Of a stretch of DNA of 64,000 bases, positions 25,129 through 33,244 are shown one piece after another. Every line of letters starts with the position of its first letter. Within the stretch, counting starts at the first letter, position 1. Source of the DNA: Kineosporia babensis (GTDB taxonomy: Bacteria; Actinomycetota; Actinomycetes; Actinomycetales; Kineosporiaceae); NCBI RefSeq assembly GCF_021129305.1, contig NZ_JAJOMB010000001.1, positions 186,001-250,000 on the forward strand. Direction: 5' to 3'. The notes under the pieces are model-generated. The model saw only the letters and a list, made by a program, of their open reading frames with translations. It ran no database searches and was not told the origin of the DNA. Both the position numbers and the translations under genes were made by a program.

Positions 25129-26475
25129 CTACTGACCGCGCCGGGAGATCCGGTTCATCGCCTCGACGAAGGCCTCGCCCCGCTGCCGGTAGTCCCGGAA
25201 ACGACCGAAACTGGGCGCCGCCGGAGAGAGCAGGACCACGCCGTTGGGCCGGGCCCAGGCGTACCCCTCCTCCACCGCCTCGTCCAGGTCGGAGGTCTCC
25301 TTGACGGTGGCGTTGGGGCCGCAGCCGGCCCGGTTCAGCTCGGCCGCGATCCGCGGGCCGTTGTCCGGGATGGTCAGCACCAGCACCTCGGTGGCGTGCT
25401 CGCGCAGGCCCTGGGCCAGCGGCGCGTAGTCGATGCCGCGGTCCTGCCCCCCGACGATCAGCGCCACCCGCCGGCCCTCGAACGCCTCGATCGCGGCGAG
25501 GGTGGGCAGCACGTTGGTGGACAGGCCGTCGTCGACGAAGCTGACCTGGTCGATCATGCCGACCTGCTGCAGCCGGCTCTCCAGCCCGGCGAACCCGGTG
25601 GCGGCCCGGGCCAGCGCGGCCTCGTCCTCGGCGGCGGGCACCCCGAGCTTCTGCAGCATCCGGCGGCAGATCGCGGCGTTGCGGCGGTTGTGCACCCCGA
25701 GCAGGCCCAGCTCGTCGATCCAGGACTGCCCGGCGTCCTGCGCGGTGATCCACTCGATCTGCGGGCCGAGCAGGTTCTGGCGCTCGCGGATCTCGGCGCT
25801 GTCGCCGTTGGCCACCGTCCAGCGGGCGCCCGGGCGCCCGGCGATGCTGAGCTTGTCGCGGTAATACGTCTCGAGATCGCCCGCGTGCCAGGGCAGGTGG
25901 TCGGGGTTGAGCGAGGTGACGCCGACGACGTGCGGGGCGGTGAGAATGTCGGTGGCCTGGTAGCTGGACACCTCGATCACCCAGAAGTCCTGCTCGGCGC
26001 CGCCCACCGCCGGATCGAGGGCCGGGTCGAACGGCGGCACACCGATGTTGCCGCCGACCAGGGTGCGGTAGCCCAGGCCCTTGAGCAGGTGCCCGGCGAT
26101 CGAGGCGGTGGTGCTCTTGCCCTTGGTGCCGGTGATCAGCACGACCTTGTCCGGGTCGGCGCCCTGCACCCACAGGCCGAGCCCGCCGACCACGGCCACG
26201 CCCTGCTCGACCAGGTCGGTGATCAGCGGCGAGTACCGGCTGATCCCGGGCGATTTGATCACGATCTCGCAGACCGCGAGCGCCTCGGCGCCCCCTTCGG
26301 CGGTGGCCAGGACCTTGCGGCCTTCCACCCCGCCGGGCGGTGGGTTGTCGTCCACCAGCAGCGGCTCGATGCCCCGGGCCTGGCAGGCCCGCAGCGACGC
26401 CTCGCCCTCACGGCCCAGGCCGTAGATGCCGACGCGACGACCATCGAGGTCGTCCCAGGAAAGTGGCTCAGTCAT
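25129..26475 (-). CDS. murD2: MurD-type Mur ligase, probably UDP-MurNAc-L-Ala--L-Glu ligase (MurD2)
   Basis: The 448-residue protein has the three Mur ligase domains: an N-terminal Rossmann-like part (VGIYGLGREGEASL), a central ATPase with P-loop ITGTKGKSTTASIAGHLL (about 114) and a C-terminal domain with LIVGGQDRGIDY. It is MurD-like in length and order. Its start overlaps the murL stop by 8 bp. In Xanthomonas a MurD homologue encoded beside murL (MurD2) adds L-Glu instead of D-Glu, and MurL then epimerises it. The fused context here argues for that reaction rather than canonical MurD, but specificity cannot be proven by sequence alone. It is cytoplasmic. Confidence 0.82.
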   Translation of the reverse strand: MTEPLSWDDLDGRRVGIYGLGREGEASLRACQARGIEPLLVDDNPPPGGVEGRKVLATAEGGAEALAVCEIVIKSPGISRYSPLITDLVEQGVAVVGGLGLWVQGADPDKVVLITGTKGKSTTASIAGHLLKGLGYRTLVGGNIGVPPFDPALDPAVGGAEQDFWVIEVSSYQATDILTAPHVVGVTSLNPDHLPWHAGDLETYYRDKLSIAGRPGARWTVANGDSAEIRERQNLLGPQIEWITAQDAGQSWIDELGLLGVHNRRNAAICRRMLQKLGVPAAEDEAALARAATGFAGLESRLQQVGMIDQVSFVDDGLSTNVLPTLAAIEAFEGRRVALIVGGQDRGIDYAPLAQGLREHATEVLVLTIPDNGPRIAAELNRAGCGPNATVKETSDLDEAVEEGYAWARPNGVVLLSPAAPSFGRFRDYRQRGEAFVEAMNRISRRGQ

Positions 26476-27850
26476 TGGCTTTACGCAGGATTTCAGGCTG
26501 GTAACGCTCGGGGACGAAGTGCCGGCTCATCGGCTTCAGCAGCTCTTCGGGGCTCGGGTCCGGGTAGCCGGCCGCGGCCTTCACCAGGGTCTGCAGGATC
26601 TCGTCACCGGCCCGGTCGGGGCGGGCGGCGGCCAGCCGGGCGGCCACCCGGCTCTCGCTCACGTCGCCCACGCACTCCCAGGGCTTGGCGTCGGGCACGA
26701 AACCGAGCAGCCGGCGGAAGGTCTCGAGCAGCTGCGGGTTCTGCAGCGGCTCCCGGCCGGACTTGGCGAAGATCCGCTCCAGGTCGGCCTTGGCCACGAA
26801 GGGGGCCAGCACCAGGTCGATGAAGGCGCACTTGTCGCAGACCCCGCACCAGTGGTCGAAGCGCTTGGTGGTGTCGATCAGGAAGGCCTTGTTGCAGCTG
26901 CGGAACGTGTCGAAGTACTGCATCTGCTCGGCGAAGCGGGCGGCGATCCAGACCTCGCTGAGCGCGCGCAGCAGGGAGAAGTACTGCAGTTCCTCGCCCA
27001 GCGCCTCGGCCAGCACCTGGCGGAAGCCGGCCTCGAAGGCCTCGCTCTTGGAGTACTGGTGGTTCACCGGGCGGCCCTTGTCGTAGAGCGTGGCGCTGGA
27101 GGCCGACCACTCGTTGGACAGCACCACCGCGTCGCGGCCCTCGAGCACCGCGGCCAGCACCGTGATCGCCGAGATGATCCCGGTGACCGGCACGTGCCCG
27201 TTCAGGAAGCCGAGCTCGCGCGAGCGCAGGATGGTCGGGTCGATCGAGCGCTCGGCCCGGACCACCGGCCAGCCGACCACCTGGGCCGGGCCCTCGATCG
27301 CGTCGAACTCGTCGCCCGGCCGGGCCACCACGAACAGCGCGGCGTCCTCGGTGTGCGGGCGGATCTGCTCGACGCTGACGATCGAGTCCACGCCGCCGCC
27401 GAACGGCACCAGCGGGCTGTTGCGGCGCGGCTGGTACTGCGCGGTGGTGGAGCGCTTGAGCTCGGGGGCCAGGAACTGCACGCCGCGCAGGTCGATGCCG
27501 TTGCGGTAGGCGAACTCGCCCAGGCCGTCCAGGTAGAAGTCCTTCAGGAAGGCCAGCTCGGTTGCGGTCAGCGCGGTCTCGCCGAAGTCGACGGCCGCGG
27601 CGGCCCCGGCCTTGTAGTACGAGACGCCGGTCAGCAGGAACAGGATGCGGGCGGCCTCGCGCACCGCCGGAGTGCTCCAGTCACCGCCGCCGGGGAAGCC
27701 CACCACCTCGCTGAACTCCAGCTCGTCGAGCCGGTAGCGGCAGACCACGCGGTTCGCCTCGGGCTCCAGCTCGAAGCCCAGGTAGGTGAATCGCTCGGCG
27801 CGCTTGGGCTCCTTGCGCTCGTCGGCGTTCGCAGCGGGGGTTGCCGTCAT
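26468..27850 (-). CDS. murL: UDP-MurNAc-L-Ala-L-Glu epimerase MurL
   Basis: The 460-residue protein resembles the MurL family. A central FGGGVDSIVSVE segment looks like an ATP-pyrophosphatase (PP-loop) site, and a downstream Cys cluster (CGVCDKC, about residue 335) is preceded by CNKAFLID. MurL converts the terminal L-Glu of UDP-MurNAc-L-Ala-L-Glu to D-Glu in an ATP-dependent manner, bypassing glutamate racemase. Its ends overlap both neighbours (ATGA with pgeF upstream, ATGACTGA with murD2 downstream), so the three proteins are made together. ATG at 27850 was chosen; a longer open frame upstream has no family similarity. Confidence 0.82.
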   Translation of the reverse strand: MTATPAANADERKEPKRAERFTYLGFELEPEANRVVCRYRLDELEFSEVVGFPGGGDWSTPAVREAARILFLLTGVSYYKAGAAAAVDFGETALTATELAFLKDFYLDGLGEFAYRNGIDLRGVQFLAPELKRSTTAQYQPRRNSPLVPFGGGVDSIVSVEQIRPHTEDAALFVVARPGDEFDAIEGPAQVVGWPVVRAERSIDPTILRSRELGFLNGHVPVTGIISAITVLAAVLEGRDAVVLSNEWSASSATLYDKGRPVNHQYSKSEAFEAGFRQVLAEALGEELQYFSLLRALSEVWIAARFAEQMQYFDTFRSCNKAFLIDTTKRFDHWCGVCDKCAFIDLVLAPFVAKADLERIFAKSGREPLQNPQLLETFRRLLGFVPDAKPWECVGDVSESRVAARLAAARPDRAGDEILQTLVKAAAGYPDPSPEELLKPMSRHFVPERYQPEILRKAND

Positions 27851-28671
27851 CGGGAGTCCTCGTTCGTGGTGGAGTTCGGGGCGAGCTGGGCCAGGACCGC
27901 GAACCGGCCGGTCGGGCCCTCGGAGCGATGGCTGAAGAACGGTGTGCCCGGGCCGGTGTCCAGGCCGGCGAGCTCGATCGCCTCCGGCCGCACGCCCGCC
28001 TCGGTGAGCTGAATGATGTTGGCCTGCCACAGGTTGAACAGCCAGCGGCCGGTGCCGTCGGGGCGGATCACCTCGTCGGTGCGCTCGCCGAACGCCTGCC
28101 GGGCCTTCTCTTCCACGTCGGCGCCGACCTGGTAGCGGTCGGGGGCGATCGAGGGGCCGATGCCGACCAGGAGATCGGCCGGGTCGCTGCCCTCGGCCTG
28201 CAGCCTCTGCACGGTTGCGGTGGTGACTCCGGCGACGGTCCCGGGCCAGCCCGCGTGCACGGCGGCGACCGCCCGGCGGACCGGGTCGAACAGGACCAGG
28301 GGCACGCAGTCGGCCACCATGATGACCAGGACCGGGCCGGGCTCGGTGGTGATCACGGCGTCGCCCACCAGCGGAGCGGGCTGGTCGATCGGGGCGCCGG
28401 TGTCGGCCTCGGTGACCACGTTCACCACGTTGCCGTGGACCTGGCGGCTGAACACCAGATCGGGCTGGGCCACGCCGAAGGCCTGGGCCACGCGTTCGCG
28501 ATTGACCCGGACCGAGGCCCGGTCGTCGTCGGTGTGCATCCCGAGGTTGAGCGAGGCGTAGGACCCCGAACTCACCCCACCGTCACGGGTGGTCACCGCC
28601 GCACGCACACCGTGACCGTCGAAGATCGACCACGTCAGCAGGGGGATGTCCGTCGCGGTTCCGGCAATCAT
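27847..28671 (-). CDS. pgeF: Peptidoglycan editing factor PgeF (laccase-domain, YfiH family)
   Basis: The 274-residue protein has the PgeF layout. RAAVTTRDGGVSSGSYASLNLG and FSRQVHGNVV lie near the N-terminus, VMVADCVPLVLFDP supplies the metal Cys, and VHAGWPGTVAGV supplies a His ligand. PgeF is a cytoplasmic zinc enzyme that removes wrongly built UDP-MurNAc-L-Ser so that it does not enter peptidoglycan. It is the first gene of the pgeF-murL-murD2 run. A TAGAGT -10-like box 10 nt before the ATG suggests a promoter with a very short leader. The old label polyphenol oxidase is historical. Confidence 0.93.
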   Translation of the reverse strand: MIAGTATDIPLLTWSIFDGHGVRAAVTTRDGGVSSGSYASLNLGMHTDDDRASVRVNRERVAQAFGVAQPDLVFSRQVHGNVVNVVTEADTGAPIDQPAPLVGDAVITTEPGPVLVIMVADCVPLVLFDPVRRAVAAVHAGWPGTVAGVTTATVQRLQAEGSDPADLLVGIGPSIAPDRYQVGADVEEKARQAFGERTDEVIRPDGTGRWLFNLWQANIIQLTEAGVRPEAIELAGLDTGPGTPFFSHRSEGPTGRFAVLAQLAPNSTTNEDSR

Positions 28672-28732
28672 GATGCGGCCACTCTACTAACGTCGGCGCA
28701 TTGCTTTCTTGGCAGTGCGGCAGATCCGGACC

Positions 28733-29734
28733 TCAGGACCGGGGGTAGACCAGGCCGATCTGATCGCGGACCTCGTCCAGGATGCCCATGATCGAGATGG
28801 TCTCGTCCAGCGGCATGATCTCGCTCTCCGGCTTCCCGGCGCGGATCGCCTCGGCCGCCGCGGCGATCTGGAACTTCATCCCCTTGGCCCGGCCCTGGAC
28901 CAGGCCCGGGACCGGCTCGAAGGTCTCGGTGCGGCCGTCGGCCCGGGTCAGGGTGAGCGTGCTGGTCGAGGTGTACCACTGCCGGTCCAGCTCGATCCGG
29001 CCCTCGGTCCCGGCCAGCCAGGCCTTCATCGGCGTGGCCACGACCGCGCTGCAGGTGATCAGCGCGTGCGCCCCGTTGCCGTAGGTGAGCACCGCCGAGG
29101 TGGTGCCGTCCACCCCGGTGAACGCCGGGATCGCCGAGGCCCGCACGGTCTGCGGCGCGCCGAACACCATCGAGGCGAACGAGAACGGGTAGATGCCCAG
29201 GTCGAGCAGGGCGCCGCCGCCCAGGCCGAAGTCGAACAACCGGTGCTGGGGGTCCGGCTGGAAGCGCATGCCCTGGTCCACGCCCATCGCCAGCACCTCG
29301 CCGATCGCCTCGGCGGCCAGCAGTTCGCGCAGCCGGGCCATGTGCGGCAGGAAGCGGGTCCACATCGCCTCCATGCAGAAGACGCCGGCCTGGCGCGCAG
29401 CCTCGACCACGGTGCGCGCCTCGACCGCGTTCATCGTGAACGGCTTCTCCACCAGCACGTGCTTACCCGCGGCGATCGCCAGCAGGGCGTGCTCGGCGTG
29501 GAAGGGGTGCGGGGTGGCCACGTAGACCGCCTGCACGGCCGGGTCCGCGACCAGTTCCGGGTAGCTGCCGTGGTGTGTGGATATGCCGTTGGCCTGCGCG
29601 AAGTCGGCGGCCTTGGCGGCCGTCCGGGACCCCACCGCGACGACCTCGGACCCCTCGAGCAAGGCCGTGTCCGCCGCGAACCGCCCGGCGATGCCCCCGG
29701 TACCGATGATCCCCCAGCGCAGCACTTCGGTCAT
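28733..29734 (-). CDS. Gfo/Idh/MocA family oxidoreductase
   Basis: The 333-residue protein has an N-terminal Rossmann fold (WGIIGTGGIAGRFAADTAL), the EKP motif in VLVEKPFTMNAVEA (about residue 93) and a C-terminal beta-sheet dimerisation domain with GGGALLDLGIYPFSFA. It is NAD(P)-dependent and would oxidise or epimerise a sugar, inositol or dihydrodiol. The substrate is not readable. It starts at ATG, with its own upstream region bounded by the terminator at 29792. It ends 62 bp before the pgeF start on the same strand, so it may be transcribed into the pgeF run. Confidence 0.9.
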   Translation of the reverse strand: MTEVLRWGIIGTGGIAGRFAADTALLEGSEVVAVGSRTAAKAADFAQANGISTHHGSYPELVADPAVQAVYVATPHPFHAEHALLAIAAGKHVLVEKPFTMNAVEARTVVEAARQAGVFCMEAMWTRFLPHMARLRELLAAEAIGEVLAMGVDQGMRFQPDPQHRLFDFGLGGGALLDLGIYPFSFASMVFGAPQTVRASAIPAFTGVDGTTSAVLTYGNGAHALITCSAVVATPMKAWLAGTEGRIELDRQWYTSTSTLTLTRADGRTETFEPVPGLVQGRAKGMKFQIAAAAEAIRAGKPESEIMPLDETISIMGILDEVRDQIGLVYPRS

Positions 29735-29791
29735 GGATGCACACCCTAGGGGTTACACGTGCCGATGTCGGCCCGGGGAGGTCGCGGGCGT

Positions 29792-29830
29792 ACCGATCAG
29801 CCGGAGCACTTCGCTTTCCGGCTGATCGGT
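29792..29830. terminator. Hairpin terminator after the sigma/partner array
   Basis: A perfect 14-bp stem (ACCGATCAGCCGGA and its complement) with an 11-nt loop lies just past the stop of the last membrane partner gene at 29844 and before the oxidoreductase start, the right place to end the minus-strand array transcript. Confidence 0.8.
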
Positions 29831-29843
29831 GGTGAAGGGCGGA

Positions 29844-30947
29844 TCAGCCGCATCCGCCGAACTCGTTGAGCGGGCCGGACAGCGACTCCCCAGCGGCGGC
29901 CGCGTCGCCCACCTGCCAGTACTTGTCGACCAGCTCGCCCTCGCCCGCCCCCTGCGGGTCAGCCTTCTCGATCGCCCGCATCTTCATCAGCACCGGCCAG
30001 GTGCGGCTACCGGCAAGCGCTTCGCCGGCCTCGTCGAGTCTGGCTTCGTCGCCACTGCTGCGGGCGTCCTGGAACTGGCGGACCCAGCCGCAGAACAACG
30101 CGTCGGCCACCGGCGAGGCGTACTGGTAGTAGCCGGTGGTGAAAGCAGCGGGGAAATCGCCGGCCTCGACCCCGTCCGGAACCGGGACCTCGCTCAGCAT
30201 CTGCCGGGCCGCGGCGACGGCCTCGTCCGGGAAGATCGTGTCCGACGGCAGCGCCTCGGTCCACTCCTGCTCGCTGACCGGCCGCAGCTGCGACAGCACC
30301 TGGGTGAACTCGTCCAGGCTCTTCATGTCGGTAGCGAAAAAATCCAGGTAGACCGGGGAGCTCCCCGGGGGCAGCATCGCCATGAAGTTGCCGTCGTGCC
30401 GCTTGAACACCGCGGCCTCAGCACCGAGCAACTCCATGGAACTGAGCTCGGAAGAAGGATCGAAGCCGTCTCTCTGGGCTTCGTACAGCTCGGGGTACCT
30501 CTCTGCCTTGCCCCAGTGCACGATCAGGGCACTCCCCTTCGGCCCAAGGAAGTCTTGGAACCCCTCCAGCTCGGACTGCCCCAGCGAACTCGGTTCCCAA
30601 TCCGGATCGTCCAGGACCAGGAACGGATTGCCCGCTGAGTTCACCGATCCGGCCGCCGGCACCACCGCGCTCTCCTCCTCTCGATCGAACACGGCCATCG
30701 GTAGTGCCACCGCTACCACCGCAGCCACCGCCGCGGCCGCCCCCAGCAGCCACCGGGCCGGCTTGCGCCTGGGCTTCAGAGCAACCACCGGGATCTCGAC
30801 CGCATCCACATCATGCTTCTGGACAACGGGTTTCGACATGATCTCCTCCAGGAGTTCCTGCCCGGCCTCACGAAGCATGCCCTCCAACCGGTCACCGCCG
30901 TCGAACTCGATCTGCTTCAGCAGGCGGTCGATCTCGTGGTCGTTCAT
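29844..30947 (-). CDS. Membrane partner of ECF sigma factor, copy A
   Basis: The 367-residue protein has a cytoplasmic N-terminus (about 1-65) with EAGQELLEEIMS, one membrane helix (about 66-88, WLLGAAAAVAAVVAVALP) and an extracytoplasmic domain of about 280 residues. The latter begins with NPFLVLDDPDWE and contains only two cysteines, one in FCGWV and one in the terminal GGCG. Two paralogues lie upstream at 31566 and 33245 with the same plan. It overlaps its sigma gene by 4 bp (ATGA). Position and topology suggest an anti-sigma factor, but the zinc-binding HxxxCxxC motif of ZAS anti-sigmas is absent. It resembles actinobacterial CU044_5270-type proteins. Confidence 0.7.
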   Translation of the reverse strand: MNDHEIDRLLKQIEFDGGDRLEGMLREAGQELLEEIMSKPVVQKHDVDAVEIPVVALKPRRKPARWLLGAAAAVAAVVAVALPMAVFDREEESAVVPAAGSVNSAGNPFLVLDDPDWEPSSLGQSELEGFQDFLGPKGSALIVHWGKAERYPELYEAQRDGFDPSSELSSMELLGAEAAVFKRHDGNFMAMLPPGSSPVYLDFFATDMKSLDEFTQVLSQLRPVSEQEWTEALPSDTIFPDEAVAAARQMLSEVPVPDGVEAGDFPAAFTTGYYQYASPVADALFCGWVRQFQDARSSGDEARLDEAGEALAGSRTWPVLMKMRAIEKADPQGAGEGELVDKYWQVGDAAAAGESLSGPLNEFGGCG

Positions 30948-31513
30948 GCTTTCCCCTCCTTCGGCACGGACGCTGTTCGGACACCTGGTTCATGTCTGCG
31001 GGCCCCACGATCGTTACGGCTGAGCCGTTTTCGCATTCTGGCGCGGGCCCGGGACAGCCGGGTCCGCACCACCTCGGAGCGCAGGCCGAGGGCGACCGCG
31101 ATCTCCGTGGGGGTCAGCTGTTCCCAGACCGTCAGCTCCAGCACCTCGCGATCGTGGTGCTCCAGGGCAGCCAGGGCCTCGCGCGTCGCTCTCTCCTCGA
31201 GGAGGTCTGCGGTGGGGTCGTAGCGGGTGAGGTGCTCACGCAACTCCAACTGCAGGCGCTCGCCCAGCCGCTCCCGGCGCTGCTCGACCCGGCCGTGATT
31301 GGCCAGCACGTTGCGGGCGACTCCATAGAGCCAAAGACGCGCCTGATCGCCTGACGGCATCTCGTCGTAGCGCCGCCAGGCGATCAGGAAGGTCTCGGCC
31401 ACCACGTCGGCCGCGTCTTCCGGGCTCTTCACCCGGCGCAACGCGTACCTCAGCAGCAACCCGAAGTTGTCGGCATACAGACGGCGGTAGGCCTCTGCGG
31501 TCGTGTTCCCCAC
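30944..31513 (-). CDS. ECF sigma factor, copy A
   Basis: The protein of about 189 residues has sigma region 2 (YRRLYADNFGLLLRYALRRV, DAADVVAETFLIAWRR) and region 4 (LEHHDREVLELTVWEQLTPTEIAVALGLRSEVVRTRLSRAR, in consecutive segments), without extra domains. The GTG at 31513 was chosen because the same codon in all three paralogues sits exactly 36 bp downstream of a TGTCAC motif, implying leaderless transcripts; a GTG at 31537 would add eight residues but falls inside the promoter element. It is translationally coupled to its membrane partner. The triggering signal is unknown. Confidence 0.87.
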   Translation of the reverse strand: MGNTTAEAYRRLYADNFGLLLRYALRRVKSPEDAADVVAETFLIAWRRYDEMPSGDQARLWLYGVARNVLANHGRVEQRRERLGERLQLELREHLTRYDPTADLLEERATREALAALEHHDREVLELTVWEQLTPTEIAVALGLRSEVVRTRLSRARARMRKRLSRNDRGARRHEPGVRTASVPKEGKA

Positions 31514-31560
31514 ACCTGACTCGTGTACGGCCACCACCTGATCGTGACAGCGGCCGGACC
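31514..31560 (-). promoter_or_regulatory. Conserved leaderless promoter of sigma cassette A
   Basis: The sequence has CCGGCCGCTGTCAC and a GTGGCCGTACA block 11 bp further on. TGTCAC occupies -36 to -31 relative to the GTG at 31513, the -35 position if transcription begins at the start codon. Copies B and C have the same elements at the same distances. The dyad flanking them is imperfect here (GGTCCGGCC against GGCCGTACA). Confidence 0.65.
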
Positions 31561-31565
31561 GAATT

Positions 31566-32639
31566 TCAGCCGAGGTCGTCGCAGCCCAGGTTCGACCGGT
31601 ACCCGTCCACGCTCTTGCGCTGCGAGACCGCCTTCACGTACTGCTCGGCGCCGATCGGGTCGGGGCCGTCCTCGCGCCGGACCGCCTCCCAGTTCGGGCT
31701 GCCGGCCAGGGCCTGGTCGGCCGCCGCCATGGCAGGCTCGTCGTCCGTCTCCCAGGCCTGCTCGTAGTTCTCCAGCCAGGCGCAGGTGGCCCGCTGGATC
31801 ACCCCGAACTCGACGTGGTAGCGACTGTTGGTGAAGCCGGAGACGAACGCCGAGGCCGGCAGCCCTTCCGGCAACGGCACCCCAGCCAGGATTTCCTCGG
31901 TGTAGGAGGGGTTCTCGTCCGGGGTGATCACCGAGTCGGGCATCGCCGCGAACCACTCCTCGGCGGGCACCTGGCGCAACTGCTCGAGCAGCCCGGCGAA
32001 GTTCTTACGGCCGCCGGTGGAGCTGCCCCGGACTTCCAGGAAGATGTCGCTCTGAGGGGCGAGCACTTCGAACTCGCCCTTGCCGTAGTCGAACCGATCC
32101 GCATTGGCACCGAACAGCGTGATCGGTTCCGGGTCGGAGACGTCCAGCCGATCCTCGTAACGGCTCTCGTAGGCGTCCATCGTCGTCCAACTGACCTGCA
32201 GACTCTGCCCTGTCTCCGGCTGCTGGAAGGAGATTTCGCCATTGTCCTCGGCGCTCTCGTTCACATGGTCGATCTCCCAGCCCGGAGCGTCCAGCAGAAC
32301 GTAAGGATTCTTGGTGTGAGGGAGTTGGGGAGTCGGGGTAGGCGCCTGCGTGGCCGGAGTGACCGGGACCACCGCTCCCCCACCCCCGAACACCACGGTC
32401 GGCACGACCACGGCAGCCACGACCGCGGCCGCCACCCCGACCCAGGCCAGCCGGCGCCTCGCCAGCGACCACGTTCGGGTGGGCAGGGGCACGGCCTGAT
32501 CGGAGCGCCCCGGCTCGGCCGGTGAGTGCACGGACATGATTTCCTCCAGGAGTTCCCGCCCGGCCTCGGCCAGGGCACCGGCCGGAACCGGCGTCGGCTG
32601 GACTTCTCCCAGCAGCCGATCGATCTCGGAATCCTTCAC
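31566..32639 (-). CDS. Membrane partner of ECF sigma factor, copy B
   Basis: The 357-residue paralogue of copies A and C has a cytoplasmic N-terminus with EAGRELLEEIMS, a membrane helix (about 68-90, VGVAAAVVAAVVVPTVV), a Pro/Thr-rich linker (ATQAPTPTPQLP) and an ectodomain opening with NPYVLLDAPGWE. The only cysteines are in ATCAWLENY and near the C-terminus (GCDDLG), matching the two positions in the other copies. ATGA overlap with the sigma gene upstream couples the pair. A role in sensing outside and sequestering the sigma inside is inferred from topology. Confidence 0.7.
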   Translation of the reverse strand: MKDSEIDRLLGEVQPTPVPAGALAEAGRELLEEIMSVHSPAEPGRSDQAVPLPTRTWSLARRRLAWVGVAAAVVAAVVVPTVVFGGGGAVVPVTPATQAPTPTPQLPHTKNPYVLLDAPGWEIDHVNESAEDNGEISFQQPETGQSLQVSWTTMDAYESRYEDRLDVSDPEPITLFGANADRFDYGKGEFEVLAPQSDIFLEVRGSSTGGRKNFAGLLEQLRQVPAEEWFAAMPDSVITPDENPSYTEEILAGVPLPEGLPASAFVSGFTNSRYHVEFGVIQRATCAWLENYEQAWETDDEPAMAAADQALAGSPNWEAVRREDGPDPIGAEQYVKAVSQRKSVDGYRSNLGCDDLG

Positions 32640-33190
32640 GGTTTACCCCCTTTCAGCTCGGACTCGGCTCTGACGGCAAGCTCCTGTCCGGCCGGGCCGG
32701 GGGCGTGACACTCCAGTTGGCTGCGCAACCGGGTGCGGGCCCGACGCAGCCGGGTACGGACCACCTCGGGGCTCAGGCCGAGGGCGACCGCGATCTCCGT
32801 GGGGGTCAGCTGTTCCCAGACCGTCAGCTCCAGCACCTCGCGGTCGTTGGGGGCCAGGCGGGCCAGCGCGTCCCGGACATCCACGTTTCCGGCATCGACG
32901 GTGACCGGGTACTCCCGGTGCTCCAGGCGCAGCCGCTGGCCGAGCCTCCGGCGGCGCTGCTCACCCCGCGCGTGATTGGCCAGGACCAGCCGGGCCACGC
33001 CGTAGAGCCACAAACGGCCGTGATCGCCGGGCGGCACCTCACTGCGGCGCCGCCAGGCGACCAGGAACGTCTCCGCCACCAGGTCCGGGGCATCGTCGGA
33101 CTGCCGGACCCGGCGGCGGGCGTAGTTCAGGATGGCTATGAAGTTGTCGGCGTACAGACGACGGAACTCGTCATCGGCAGTGATCCCCAC
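32636..33190 (-). CDS. ECF sigma factor, copy B
   Basis: The protein of about 184 residues has region 2 (FRRLYADNFIAILNYARRRV, DAPDLVAETFLVAWRR) and region 4 (LAPNDREVLELTVWEQL, EVVRTRLRRARTRL). Region 4 is nearly identical to copy A around LTPTEIAVALGL, so the two may read the same promoters. GTG at 33190 was chosen by the conserved 36-bp distance to TGTCAC; GTG 33211 is the alternative. It is coupled to membrane partner B by a 4-bp overlap. Confidence 0.87.
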   Translation of the reverse strand: MGITADDEFRRLYADNFIAILNYARRRVRQSDDAPDLVAETFLVAWRRRSEVPPGDHGRLWLYGVARLVLANHARGEQRRRRLGQRLRLEHREYPVTVDAGNVDVRDALARLAPNDREVLELTVWEQLTPTEIAVALGLSPEVVRTRLRRARTRLRSQLECHAPGPAGQELAVRAESELKGGKP

Positions 33191-33237
33191 GCCCGTCCAG
33201 TGTCCGGCCACCGCCGAAGCGTGACAGCGGCCGGACA
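33191..33237 (-). promoter_or_regulatory. Conserved leaderless promoter of sigma cassette B
   Basis: TGTCCGGCC and GGCCGGACA (33201-33237) form a perfect 9-bp dyad flanking TGTCAC, which lies exactly 36 bp before the GTG at 33190. The upstream edge touches the stop region of partner C, so the whole promoter is packed into the 54-bp intergenic space. Confidence 0.7.
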
Positions 33238-33244
33238 GATTTTC

